A DNA stretch of 64,000 nucleotides from Bacillota bacterium (GCA_040755295.1 JBFMBK010000004.1:124001-188000), one strand, 5' to 3'. Shown: positions 16,609-24,906, counted from the first letter of the stretch. Notes: generated by a model from the sequence alone, not told the origin. Numbers and translations: made by a program.

Positions 16609-17418
16609 ATGCCTGTTTTTGAAAAGACAATCAATACTTTTTCCGAGTATATCGCTTACATTGAGGAACTTGGGAGTACACTTTCTAGACCTTTATGGTT
16701 CCGTGGTTGTGGTAAAAAATCTTATAAATTACTCCCATCTCTGTTCAGGCATAAATCTACGAGTAATATTGAAAATTTCATGAAGTTAGAAGCATCGTTA
16801 CTTGATAGGTTTCAACAAAGAAGCATTCCTTTTAGTTCAAGACAAATGAAAGACAATTGGGAATGGCTGTTTTTTATGCAGCATCACGGGATTCCAACCA
16901 GGTTGCTTGATTGGACTGAGAGCCCATTAGCTGCTTTATTTTTTGCGGTTACTAACCCAACGCACAACTTAAATGATGAAGGTAATATAACATTTAGGAG
17001 TGATGCGGCAGTTTGGGTTTTGGATCCAGAAGCTTGGAACAAAAAATCCGTTGATCTGGAATCATTTACCGGCAAGGTATTAACGACAAACGATTCAAAC
17101 TTAAGTGCGTATTCACCTATTAGCGAGTGTAGCATGATGAAACAATATCCTCTCGCAATTTACGGTTCGCATAATAGCCAGCGGATTGTTGCTCAAAGAG
17201 GGGTTTTTGTAGTGTTTGGAAAAGCAATTGATTCAATGGAAGCAATATATAATAGAGGGTTTCCCGAAAGATGTCTCATTAGAATAATTCTGCCAAGAGC
17301 ATCTCTTGCAGGTATTATGGCATCAATAAATAGAAACGGAATTACTGATTCAGTTATTTTCCCTGACCTAGATGGCCTTGCAAGGGAAATAAAAAGAGAG
17401 TTTAATTTTGAGGTTTAA
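16609..17418 (+). CDS. FRG-domain protein, first gene of an AT-rich defence-like pair
   Basis: 269 residues. The FRG domain is plain: PLWFRGCGKKSYKLLPSLFR (W30-F31-R32-G33) and the second block QHHGIPTRLLDWTESPLAAL (91-110), followed by AAVWVLDPEAWN. The domain is named for its F-R-G motif. It is frequent in phage, toxin-like and defence-island contexts, but its biochemical activity is not established to my knowledge. The gene is strikingly AT-rich compared with its neighbours, indicating recent transfer. It is followed after two bases by a DUF262 gene on the same strand, so the pair is an operon. The ribosome site (GAGAG) is weak. Role as antiviral effector or sensor is inference. Confidence 0.85.
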   Translation: MPVFEKTINTFSEYIAYIEELGSTLSRPLWFRGCGKKSYKLLPSLFRHKSTSNIENFMKLEASLLDRFQQRSIPFSSRQMKDNWEWLFFMQHHGIPTRLLDWTESPLAALFFAVTNPTHNLNDEGNITFRSDAAVWVLDPEAWNKKSVDLESFTGKVLTTNDSNLSAYSPISECSMMKQYPLAIYGSHNSQRIVAQRGVFVVFGKAIDSMEAIYNRGFPERCLIRIILPRASLAGIMASINRNGITDSVIFPDLDGLAREIKREFNFEV

Positions 17419-17420
17419 CT

Positions 17421-18479
17421 ATGTTTAAAGTAACTCAGTTTGAACCTAGAGTGCTTCGATGGTGGTGGTCACAGAAATCAAAAATAGATTTCGAACCGCC
17501 GTATCAAAGGCGTGGCAGACTTTGGTCCAAGAGTGACAAGGCTTTTTTAATTGACTCTATTATTAACCAATATGATATTCCGAAAGTATATATCGCTGAC
17601 TTTACTTTCGGAATATCAAGTTTAAACAAAAAAAGACTTCCGTACGCCATTATTGATGGTAAACAAAGGTTAGAAGCTATTTTCGACTTCTTTGAGGGGA
17701 AGCTTATATTAGATAATAACTTTCAATTGGAAGAGGATAAAAACCTTTCCCTTGGAGGTTTGGGTTATAAGGATCTTCAAAATATGCATCCTGAAGTTGC
17801 AGATATCTTTGATAATTTTCATTTATCCGTTATGAGGGTAATTGCTGATGACGAAGAGAAAATCAACCAACTTTTTGTTAGGCTTAATAGGAGTAAACCT
17901 CTTACTGGTGCGGAATTAAGGAATGCAATGTCGGGGCCTGTTCCCGAGTTAGTCCGATATATTACTAAACATGTGTTTTTTAAGTCATATATATCATTTC
18001 CTAATACGAGAGGACAAGATCTCAACGCTGCTGCAAAACTCCTTCTTTTTGAGTATAATAAAAAGCCAACAGAGACAAAAAAGAAGCATTTGGACCAATT
18101 TTCTGAAAAAGCGAAGGATTCTTCCGAAAAACTTGAATTAGCTAGTAGAAGAGTTATCGATATGCTTGACAGGATGTCAGAGATATTTCTTCCATCTGAC
18201 CGAATCTTGTCTTCAGCTGGCAATATACCAGTCTATTATTGGCTTATAAGAGAATCTGAGCAAGAAGCTGATCGATACATTAGAGAGTTTTTAATACAAT
18301 TCGAAAAACAAAGACGGAGAAATAGAGATTTATCTAAGAATAAATTTAAAACTGGACTTGATGAAGAACTGGTTCTTTACGATAAACTTAATCGTAGTAC
18401 TAATGATATGAAAAGTCATATAGAAAGGTTTAGGATTTTAAAAAAAAGGTTGAGCGAATTTGCTCAAATAATACTATGA
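17421..18479 (+). CDS. DUF262 (ParB/GmrS-like) domain protein, second gene of the pair
   Basis: 352 residues, AT-rich like its partner. DUF262 hallmarks are PPYQRRGRLWSKSDKAFLID (26-45), the catalytic-type IIDGKQRLEA (D79-G80-K81-Q82-R83, a variant of DGQQR) and QLFVRLNRSKPLTGAELRNA. DUF262 is the NTP-binding N-terminal domain of GmrSD, BrxU and SspE restriction factors. Here I see no DUF1524/HNH nuclease part: the remaining 200 residues are helical, with YWLIRESEQEADRYIREF and a basic C-terminal helix. The partner FRG protein may supply the effector function (inference). Alternatively, the pair could be a regulatory module of a larger unseen system. Confidence 0.87.
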   Translation: MFKVTQFEPRVLRWWWSQKSKIDFEPPYQRRGRLWSKSDKAFLIDSIINQYDIPKVYIADFTFGISSLNKKRLPYAIIDGKQRLEAIFDFFEGKLILDNNFQLEEDKNLSLGGLGYKDLQNMHPEVADIFDNFHLSVMRVIADDEEKINQLFVRLNRSKPLTGAELRNAMSGPVPELVRYITKHVFFKSYISFPNTRGQDLNAAAKLLLFEYNKKPTETKKKHLDQFSEKAKDSSEKLELASRRVIDMLDRMSEIFLPSDRILSSAGNIPVYYWLIRESEQEADRYIREFLIQFEKQRRRNRDLSKNKFKTGLDEELVLYDKLNRSTNDMKSHIERFRILKKRLSEFAQIIL

Positions 18480-18603
18480 TAGGGAGTCAACCGGGAGTCG
18501 AACAAAACCATGCACTTAACTTTTAAAACTACCTGTCGTTTGTCCCCCTGCGCACTGTGCTCCGTGCCGGCGCGACATCGGCTTGCCGCGGAGCGAACGA
18601 CGG

Positions 18604-18785
18604 TCCGCGTGTAGAGCCTGACATTACCCTCCTAATGCTTCTGATTGGGTCCAAAACAGACCCTTCCCATCCTATCAAACTTTTCCCTTAATTACGGCAC
18701 GATGTGCGCGCCTGTTCGCTTAGTTGCGTTTTCACCGTGTCCGCGTAAGCGGCCCTGCGGCAGAGCGCGCACTTGCGGACAAACG
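18604..18785 (+). repeat. Right copy of diverged direct repeat flanking the FRG-DUF262 pair
   Basis: 18604-18641 and 18769-18785 match the left copy at 16328-16365 and 16454-16470. The whole 18480-18940 spacer is gene-free. Before the repeat, CTGTCGTTTGTCCCCC (about 18533) resembles the complement of the GGACAAACGACAG core, so a further inverted copy may be present. Confidence 0.6.
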
Positions 18786-18822
18786 ACAGCAGGCGGGGTA
18801 CAGCTATGTGGCAGATTTTAAC

Positions 18823-18851
18823 TTGTTATATGGGTTATTCTGCTATATATT
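18823..18851 (+). promoter_or_regulatory. Promoter of the GTPase/CHAT operon within a dispersed element
   Basis: TTGTTA at 18823-18828, 17 bases, TATATT at 18846-18851, preceded by TTCTGC. This is the same placement and the same TTCTGCTATATATT sequence as the promoter at 13810-13838. The predicted start of transcription lies about 85 bases before the GTG of the first gene. Confidence 0.6.
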
Positions 18852-18892
18852 ACTGCTATAAGAGATTAATCGTAAAAAAAGCATTATGTCAT

Positions 18893-18917
18893 AAGGACTG
18901 TCCCTATGACAGTCCTT
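18893..18917 (+). promoter_or_regulatory. Perfect 10-bp hairpin in the operon leader
   Basis: AAGGACTGTC (18893-18902) pairs exactly with GACAGTCCTT (18908-18917) around CCTAT. It sits between the promoter and the GGGAGGA ribosome site (18926-18932). It may be a minimal REP-like remnant or a leader hairpin influencing mRNA stability or translation. It has no T-run. Confidence 0.55.
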
Positions 18918-18940
18918 AAACTATCGGGAGGACTAAATCA

Positions 18941-20248
18941 GTGTCGACTCTTCAGGAATTACTCAACCTTGGCCTTGTAGATATCGGTTCGGACGATTCG
19001 CGCTTTGACAAGATGCAGGCCGCTTCCTCCGCGCTTTCAGCGAAGTTCAATGGGGAGCCTAGTTTGCTGATTCCTGCGACGCTCATCTCGATAGACGAAA
19101 GCGTTGGCGAGGACGACCCCATGTTCGCGCTTGTCGAGGAGTTGGTGGTCGCCAAGTGGAAGACGCTGAGAAACACCCACGTCAACCGTCCAAGGGAGCT
19201 GTTGCGGTCCATCATCATCGACGCACTCGCAGCTGTAGTGAAAGAAAATCACAACTCTGCAGGGGTCGTATGGAATTCGGCAGTTTTACCACTTCGGCAT
19301 CGGCAGGTACGCCTCGGCAAGGCGGCTTCTTTAATCGAGAAGTTGCTGAAGGGCGCCGGCGAGTTCGCGGAGCAGGAGGCGGTAGTTCGCGCGGGGTTTT
19401 TATCCACACTGCCGCAAAAGCGAAACAGGAAGAAGGCGTCTCCTGAAAAGGCTTCACTTAACATCTCCGCTGCCATTGGTGACGATGACGTCTTCGCGGA
19501 TGTCGCTCGGTCGGCGGGGCCACAGCATCCGCGGAACCAGGACCTCGATAGCCCCAATCCACACTGGCCCAATCAGGCACAGCCATGGGCCCACGAATTT
19601 GCGAACCGCATGGCAACTGCCTTGGCGAAGGCGGTCACTTTAGGCAACGCTCGACTTTCGGAGGCTCTTTCCGAGCAGCTGGGTGTATACCTCGGCGGAT
19701 TTGAGAAGCAGTTGGCTGAGCAGTTCAGGGACGTCGAACAACTGCAGAATGACATGTTGCAGATGCACGAGTCAAGTCGCATGCGGCTGGACGTCCTTTG
19801 GTGGTCAGACGCTTTGTACTCGCCTGCGCTGCAGGTCGGCTACCGCGAGCTAGATCTCACTGTTGCTGCTGTCGCAGCCGCAGTCGACCTCTCTGACATT
19901 GTGCCAGCGCTCGCTCCAGCAAGCGTTTGCTATGTCCTCGGTGAGACGCTACTTCGGGTTTCTCAACTCAAAGAGGGTGGCAGCGAGAGGTCTGTCCTGG
20001 CATACCTGGAGGGCGTTGCTGAGGCGAAGACGGAGTTCGGTGATCGCCTGCCGACGGCACCAACAAATAACGCGCGGCTTCCGCTGGTCAATCTGGTCAG
20101 CGAAGCGGCTAGAGGCTCTCGCGTTTCTCCTGATGCGGTTCGCCAGCGCGCGGGCGTCGATCCGTCGCTGGTTCTGTCACCCGCCGAGTTCGCGATGTGG
20201 GTTTTTCGCGGGATCCAAGCCAACCGGCTCGTAGAGGCACTCCGATGA
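18941..20248 (+). CDS. Helical protein of a double-GTPase conflict system (GASH-like)
   Basis: 435 residues from a GTG behind GGGAGGACTAAATCA. I see no enzyme motif. The sequence is mostly alpha-helical, with an acidic N-terminal domain (SIDESVGEDDPMFALVEELV), a central Pro/Asn linker (SPNPHWPNQAQPWAH, about 205-220) and a long helical C-terminal half. Gene order with two GTPase-like genes and a GAP1/CHAT-type gene resembles the bacterial TRAFAC double-GTPase systems, whose helical partner was named GASH (GTPase-associated system helical). I assign it by context and general pattern only. It overlaps the next gene by four bases (ATGA). It likely acts as an adaptor or scaffold for the GTPases. 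Codon use and GC differ from the preceding AT-rich pair, implying a separate origin. Confidence 0.6.
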   Translation: MSTLQELLNLGLVDIGSDDSRFDKMQAASSALSAKFNGEPSLLIPATLISIDESVGEDDPMFALVEELVVAKWKTLRNTHVNRPRELLRSIIIDALAAVVKENHNSAGVVWNSAVLPLRHRQVRLGKAASLIEKLLKGAGEFAEQEAVVRAGFLSTLPQKRNRKKASPEKASLNISAAIGDDDVFADVARSAGPQHPRNQDLDSPNPHWPNQAQPWAHEFANRMATALAKAVTLGNARLSEALSEQLGVYLGGFEKQLAEQFRDVEQLQNDMLQMHESSRMRLDVLWWSDALYSPALQVGYRELDLTVAAVAAAVDLSDIVPALAPASVCYVLGETLLRVSQLKEGGSERSVLAYLEGVAEAKTEFGDRLPTAPTNNARLPLVNLVSEAARGSRVSPDAVRQRAGVDPSLVLSPAEFAMWVFRGIQANRLVEALR

Positions 20249-21198
20249 CATGGAAGTGTGCCAACGAGAATTGCTTCCCGGACACTACATGCGCGCTTGG
20301 GCATCTTGATCGTAGGGACTGCGAGCACTGGCAGCAACAGGGTGCCGAGATGGACGAGACAGCTGAGCATCCCGATGTTCCCACGAGCGACCTTCCATGG
20401 AATGGCTACGCCCTTGGAACGAGTGACCTCACAATCTTGAGTGGACGAGGACAGCCGGTGGTGGTCGGGCTGATCGGACCACCTGATTCTGGAAAGACAT
20501 CACTGCTCGCGTTCTTCTACATGTGGCTTCTGAAGTACGGAAAGATCGGCGGCTGGGACTTCGCCGGTTCATGGACATTGGGGGGCTGGGAGTCTGTGGT
20601 CCAGTATTGTCGATGGACCGGAGAGCCACCACCGTCTTTTCCTCCGCATACTTCAAGTGCGGGGCGCCATCCAGGAGTGCTTCATGTCACTTTGCGGCAG
20701 CGGGAGTCTGGAGCCCTTCGTGACGTACTATTCACGGATGCGCCCGGGGAGTGGTTCACCCGGTGGGCACGCGTTCCCGCTGATCCAACGGCAGCCGGAG
20801 CACGCTGGGTAGTTGACCACGCCAACGCGCTTCTACTGCTAATCGACTCCGCTGCGCTCGAAGACGCTGAGAAACTGCCCCAGAGCAGGCGCTCAACCAG
20901 GGACCTGTTAGAGAGAGTTGGTGCCGAGAAGGGCACATGCCCTGTCATGGTGCTTTGGACGAAGGACGATGTGGACGTGCCCGGAGCTGTCCGCGACGGG
21001 CTTTCTCGCACCTGTGAACACTTCATTCCGGGCGCGAGTTTCTGGCGAACGACCGTGACCAAGCCCGAGACCATTCAGCAGTGCTTTGTCGAGGCAATCC
21101 ATGCCAGCGAAAAGGCCGAGATTGCGCTCGATGAGATCGAACCGCGCCTCTCCCACGATCCGTTCTTGGCCTTTAGGGGGACACATGTCAGAGTTTAA
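20245..21198 (+). CDS. TRAFAC-type GTPase-like protein with N-terminal zinc-binding cluster
   Basis: The ATG at 20245 overlaps the previous stop; the ATG at 20197 lies inside the upstream gene. The product is 317 residues. The N-terminus holds cysteines 5, 10, 16, 26 and histidine 20 in a zinc-knuckle-like arrangement (KCANENC, TTCALGH, DCEHW). Walker A is GPPDSGKTS (78-86). A probable switch/Walker B region is DVLFTDAPGEWFTRWA, and NALLLLIDSAAL is a hydrophobic strand ending in Asp. VMVLWTKDDVD corresponds to the base-recognition NKxD-type motif in variant form (T-K-D-D). This fits the DO-GTPase2-like group of double-GTPase systems. Its start and stop both overlap neighbouring genes, so the operon is tightly coupled. 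Confidence 0.75.
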   Translation: MTWKCANENCFPDTTCALGHLDRRDCEHWQQQGAEMDETAEHPDVPTSDLPWNGYALGTSDLTILSGRGQPVVVGLIGPPDSGKTSLLAFFYMWLLKYGKIGGWDFAGSWTLGGWESVVQYCRWTGEPPPSFPPHTSSAGRHPGVLHVTLRQRESGALRDVLFTDAPGEWFTRWARVPADPTAAGARWVVDHANALLLLIDSAALEDAEKLPQSRRSTRDLLERVGAEKGTCPVMVLWTKDDVDVPGAVRDGLSRTCEHFIPGASFWRTTVTKPETIQQCFVEAIHASEKAEIALDEIEPRLSHDPFLAFRGTHVRV

Positions 21199-22033
21199 TG
21201 TTCTTGTGCTCGGAGGTTCAGGTACCGGAAAGACCCATTATGCAGGGCAACTTCTCGGGAGGCTTCGCTATGATCGTCAAGGAAAGCTGCGCTTGCGCCC
21301 AGGTGGCGTCGAGGATCTGAGTAAGTTGGAGGAGGTACTATCGTGCCTCGAAGAAGGTCGTGCGGCGGGTCACACGCCGGCCGAGACGTGGACCGGAATT
21401 CGGTATAAACTGGAAACAAGCGATGGGGCGAACGTTCTGCTAAAATGGCCGGAATACGCAGGCGAACGGCTGTTTGCGATCGTGGAGCAACGGTTGCTCC
21501 CCGTCGAGTGGCGCGAATCGGTCAGCAAAGCAACGGGTTGGATTCTATTCGTGCGCCCATCGAATCTCCAGGTCTACGAAGATCTTCTTGAGCGACCGAC
21601 AGGTGTCGCACCGGAGCACACGCAATCTGACGAGCGCACTGTTGAGGGCAAAGGCTGGGATGACCGAGCACGATATGTAGAGCTCCTGCAAATGCTTGTC
21701 TTCGCTGCGGGGCGCTCAACGTTTCACAGGATACCGACACCTCGACTTGCGGTCGCGCTGTCGTGTTGGGACGAACTCGATAGACCCGGGACGCCCGAGG
21801 AAACACTTGCGGCTCGTCTCCCGTTGGTCGACGCCTTTATCCGCAGTACTTGGCAGGATGGTGCGTGGAGTGTTTGGGGGCTGTCTTCTTTGGGCCGCGC
21901 TCTTAGCCAAGTCGAACCGGACGTCGAGTTTGCGCAGATGGGCCCGGAGTACTTCGGCTATATCGTTCCGCCCGGCAGCACTGAGCACGTTACGGACCTC
22001 ACAGCGCCTGTTGCATGGCTGCTCGGATTGTGA
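21185..22033 (+). CDS. Second GTPase-like P-loop protein of the system
   Basis: The ATG at 21185, behind AGGGGGACAC, overlaps the previous gene by 14 bases; the longer frame from 21086 lies inside that gene. The product is 282 residues. It opens directly with a beta strand and Walker A: FNVLVLGGSGTGKTHYAG (GGSGTGKT about 10-17). The likely switch II segment is WPEYAGERLFAIVEQ, analogous to DxxG followed by helix. VALSCWDELDRPGTPEE occupies the position of the guanine-specificity loop, but with W-D-E-L instead of N-K-x-D. It resembles DO-GTPase1-type members that pair with a second GTPase. The absence of a canonical NKxD leaves nucleotide specificity open. Confidence 0.72.
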   Translation: MSEFNVLVLGGSGTGKTHYAGQLLGRLRYDRQGKLRLRPGGVEDLSKLEEVLSCLEEGRAAGHTPAETWTGIRYKLETSDGANVLLKWPEYAGERLFAIVEQRLLPVEWRESVSKATGWILFVRPSNLQVYEDLLERPTGVAPEHTQSDERTVEGKGWDDRARYVELLQMLVFAAGRSTFHRIPTPRLAVALSCWDELDRPGTPEETLAARLPLVDAFIRSTWQDGAWSVWGLSSLGRALSQVEPDVEFAQMGPEYFGYIVPPGSTEHVTDLTAPVAWLLGL

Positions 22034-22045
22034 AGGAGCCTGACG

Positions 22046-24808
22046 ATGTTCGAGAGTGCTGTTTTCGGCAACCGGGCAGGAAGCCACCATCTCATAGAGT
22101 CGTCTCTTCCGGCATCCGCTCCGGTCTTGGATGCTCTGCGCTTTCTCGTCGACAGACCTGCAGGTCACGTCGGACCAGAGGTCAGATGGTTTCCATACTG
22201 GGGTTGCCAGCGGATCGATCAATGGTGGGTACTTTGGAGGGGCGAGGAGGACGTTAACGCACCGAGAAAGAATATGGTTGTGGCACGGGTCGCACTGGTC
22301 CCAGTCGACGCCTGCGCGAGCGTAGGCGATCTCGATATACTGCTCTTCGCGGTTGGAAGCAGCGCTGCGGATCTAAGTAATCCGGATCTATCCCTTGCTG
22401 GGGCCATTGTTGACTGCCTATCCAGGGGAGAAGGGCCCGCAGTCGTGCCTGACTTGGCGTTAGCGCCGAATCTGCTTCGAGCACTCTGGCTACACTTGTG
22501 GGCGAGTGCTCGCGCTTCCCTATCGCTTCGTACCCTCTTCGGCGCTGAAGGCCTAGATTCTGTATCCGCGTCGAGCATTGTCGTCGTTCCGGCGGAACTG
22601 AAACCAAGATGGCATGGACGCAAGCTGATGGAGCAGAGCAGCGGAAACCCCGGAGCAGCCGCTCAATGGTTTACAGGCAATGCATCGCCGCGCCTTACTC
22701 GGGTCATCGACGAAAACATCGACCGCCTCCCGGGAGACTATGCCGTCCTCGAACGCGTAGCGCGAGTTGTTGAACGTCTTGATCGGCTCGAGGCAGGTAC
22801 CGGCACACCTAGCGATGCACTCGTTGTTATACGGACACAGGAAGCATTTACTGGTGGGCTTGTGTTGTCATCGGATGACATCAACCTCGTGGGGAGCGCG
22901 TTTACGCGGCTCAATGAAATGTCAGTGGGGGAGATCCGAGCCGCCTCGTTGGCCAGGTTGGACCTGTTCAGCGATTTGGCAGACATCGAGAATGCACTTT
23001 CTCAATGGATCGAAGTCCATCTTCCGGCACAGTCTGTCGCGGACGCCCTTTGGATTCTTGAACAAGCTATAGGAGAAAGCCACGCGCCGTGGTGGCGGCG
23101 CGCTGTAGGTGCCGGTGTTCGTGCTGCTTGTCGGCGGAAGAGCCGTGAGTGGGCGGAAGCCATTTGGAACTGGTGGCAAGCACGGCCAGATAGCGTCGCG
23201 CTGCTGGCCAACTATATCGAGAACTCAAGCGCGTCCGAGAGATGGCTTGCCGCATGCGCGCCTTCCAATGCCGGGGATGCACTGCTCGACGCGATTACGG
23301 TCATGTGTCAAGAACGTGAGTGGCAAATCCTGCTTACTAGCGCGCTTGGATCGACTCGACCTCTGATAGACTGCGTGAAAAGACTTCGCTCCACTCTTTC
23401 ACACCCTGAAGCCGGCGTCGATGTGCTCTTAGCTGAGCGGGACGCATTAGAGGTCATCGATGCTGCAGCCGCCACTTGGTGGTTACCGATCGTAGACCGA
23501 GCGGTGAAGTACACCGTCGCCAGGCCCGCGTTGCTAGCTCGCACCCTATTAGGGGATCCCGTCCCGCTGGTGTCGCGGCATTTGTCACAGGGGGGCGCGT
23601 TTCCGGTGGAGCTCGTCCGTGACGACTTTCTTGGTCGCGTATTCGAGGGCGCTACCAAAGCGAGAACGAACGAAGACTGCCTTAATATCATGAGGCACCT
23701 CGACCGACGTGCTGGCCGCATTCTTCTCGATCATCCAAAGGCCGACGACCTCTTCCGGGTTAATGCAGAAGTTGCGCACGGAGGCGTGGAGGAATGGTGG
23801 CGCCGGTTCCTTGCCAGCGACACTACTGGAAGACCTCCGCCCTCTCTGGCTGCCGAAGCTTTGCAATTCGCACGAGCTCAGACACGGAACCAGCCCGTCA
23901 CGTTGGTGATCGGCCTGCTTCGCCTGTTCTCGGAGATTACAGAGGGCGACTTCGAGGGGTGGATGAAGCATACCGGGTTCCTGTGGGAGTCCGGCGACCA
24001 CGAGCGCATGGCCGAGATTCTGCTCTCGCGCCGATGGAGCTCGGCAACACGAACGTTCAGATGGTCGTGGAAGCACGAACTCAAGCTCGTTGCATGGCAC
24101 GCCCGAGGGCTTCTGTCATGGTTCGATCAATTCTGGAGCGCGCCGGAGGGCGCCAACCAGCTCGCGAGAAAGGACTCAACTCATATGCGTAACAAACAAG
24201 TGAAGGTGCTGTTCTTGGCGGCAAACCCGAGCAGTTCATCACGGCTTGCGCTTGACGAAGAGGCACGCGCCATCGAGGAGAAGGTGCGCGACGCGAAACA
24301 CCGGGACCTCATCGCTGTTCGGACTCGTTGGGCCGTCCAACCGGAGGACCTCCAGCAAGCGCTACTGGAGGATGAGCCAACGGTTGTCCATTTCTCTGGG
24401 CACGGGGGTGGAGCAGTTGGCATCGTGCTTCACGCCACTGACCTGTCCGAGGAGAGGCTTGTTACTGCCGATGTGTTAGCCGACCTCTTTCGTGTGCTGA
24501 AAGACGGTATTCGAGTCGTTGTCCTCAACGCGTGCTGCTCGGACGTGCAAGCGCAGGCTATCGTCAAAGAAATTGATTTTGTTATAGGAATGTCTGACTC
24601 GATCGGAGACGAGGCAGCGAGAGTGTTTGCGGCTGCGTTCTACCGCGGGCTTGCCTTCGGTCGTTCCGTCCGCACGGCCTTCGAGCTCGGGATCAATGAG
24701 CTCAAGCTCGTGGGACTCGGCGAGGACGATGCCATTCCGCGGCTGCTGGTCCGGAGTGGGGTTGATCCGGAAGCGAGACTGGTTAACTGTCACGGGGACG
24801 CAGACTGA
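22046..24808 (+). CDS. Large GAP1-like protein with C-terminal CHAT (caspase-like) protease domain
   Basis: 920 residues, ATG behind GAAGGAGCC, 12 bases after the previous gene. The N-terminal about 180 residues (FGNRAGSHHLIESSLPASAP and VRWFPYWGCQRIDQWWVLWR) resemble the GAP1-N domains found with double GTPases. A long helical, Trp-rich middle follows (about 190-700). From about residue 714 the sequence is a CHAT domain: VKVLFLAANPSSSSRLALDE, then VVHFSGHGGG with His786, and VVVLNACCS with Cys830 (the first of two cysteines). FAAAFYRGLAFGRSVRTAFE follows. His and Cys are the catalytic pair of caspase-like proteases, so activity is expected. Fusing GAP1 to CHAT suggests that GTPase signalling unleashes proteolysis, possibly killing the infected cell (inference). 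Confidence 0.8.
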   Translation: MFESAVFGNRAGSHHLIESSLPASAPVLDALRFLVDRPAGHVGPEVRWFPYWGCQRIDQWWVLWRGEEDVNAPRKNMVVARVALVPVDACASVGDLDILLFAVGSSAADLSNPDLSLAGAIVDCLSRGEGPAVVPDLALAPNLLRALWLHLWASARASLSLRTLFGAEGLDSVSASSIVVVPAELKPRWHGRKLMEQSSGNPGAAAQWFTGNASPRLTRVIDENIDRLPGDYAVLERVARVVERLDRLEAGTGTPSDALVVIRTQEAFTGGLVLSSDDINLVGSAFTRLNEMSVGEIRAASLARLDLFSDLADIENALSQWIEVHLPAQSVADALWILEQAIGESHAPWWRRAVGAGVRAACRRKSREWAEAIWNWWQARPDSVALLANYIENSSASERWLAACAPSNAGDALLDAITVMCQEREWQILLTSALGSTRPLIDCVKRLRSTLSHPEAGVDVLLAERDALEVIDAAAATWWLPIVDRAVKYTVARPALLARTLLGDPVPLVSRHLSQGGAFPVELVRDDFLGRVFEGATKARTNEDCLNIMRHLDRRAGRILLDHPKADDLFRVNAEVAHGGVEEWWRRFLASDTTGRPPPSLAAEALQFARAQTRNQPVTLVIGLLRLFSEITEGDFEGWMKHTGFLWESGDHERMAEILLSRRWSSATRTFRWSWKHELKLVAWHARGLLSWFDQFWSAPEGANQLARKDSTHMRNKQVKVLFLAANPSSSSRLALDEEARAIEEKVRDAKHRDLIAVRTRWAVQPEDLQQALLEDEPTVVHFSGHGGGAVGIVLHATDLSEERLVTADVLADLFRVLKDGIRVVVLNACCSDVQAQAIVKEIDFVIGMSDSIGDEAARVFAAAFYRGLAFGRSVRTAFELGINELKLVGLGEDDAIPRLLVRSGVDPEARLVNCHGDAD

Positions 24809-24812
24809 ACTG

Positions 24813-24906
24813 TCACAGTGTCAAGGGCACAGTGTCAAGGGGACGGTTCTTTTGACAACGAAGAAAAAGGTTTTCGTATAGGACGTGCAGTGGACGGTTC
24901 TTTGGC
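24813..24906. repeat. Degenerate REP-like repeat cluster
   Basis: After the CHAT gene the motif occurs in partial tandem: CAGTGTCAAGGGCA and CAGTGTCAAGGGGACGGTTC, then TTTTGACAACGAAGAA, and an incomplete GTGGACGGTTCTTTGGCACG. It matches the family at 7222-7295. Confidence 0.65.

Noticed and set aside
24185-24808. Separate CHAT gene starting at the internal ATG
   Set aside because: The upstream frame is continuous and open for 713 codons, so one fused gene is the simpler call. An internal start is kept only as a possibility.
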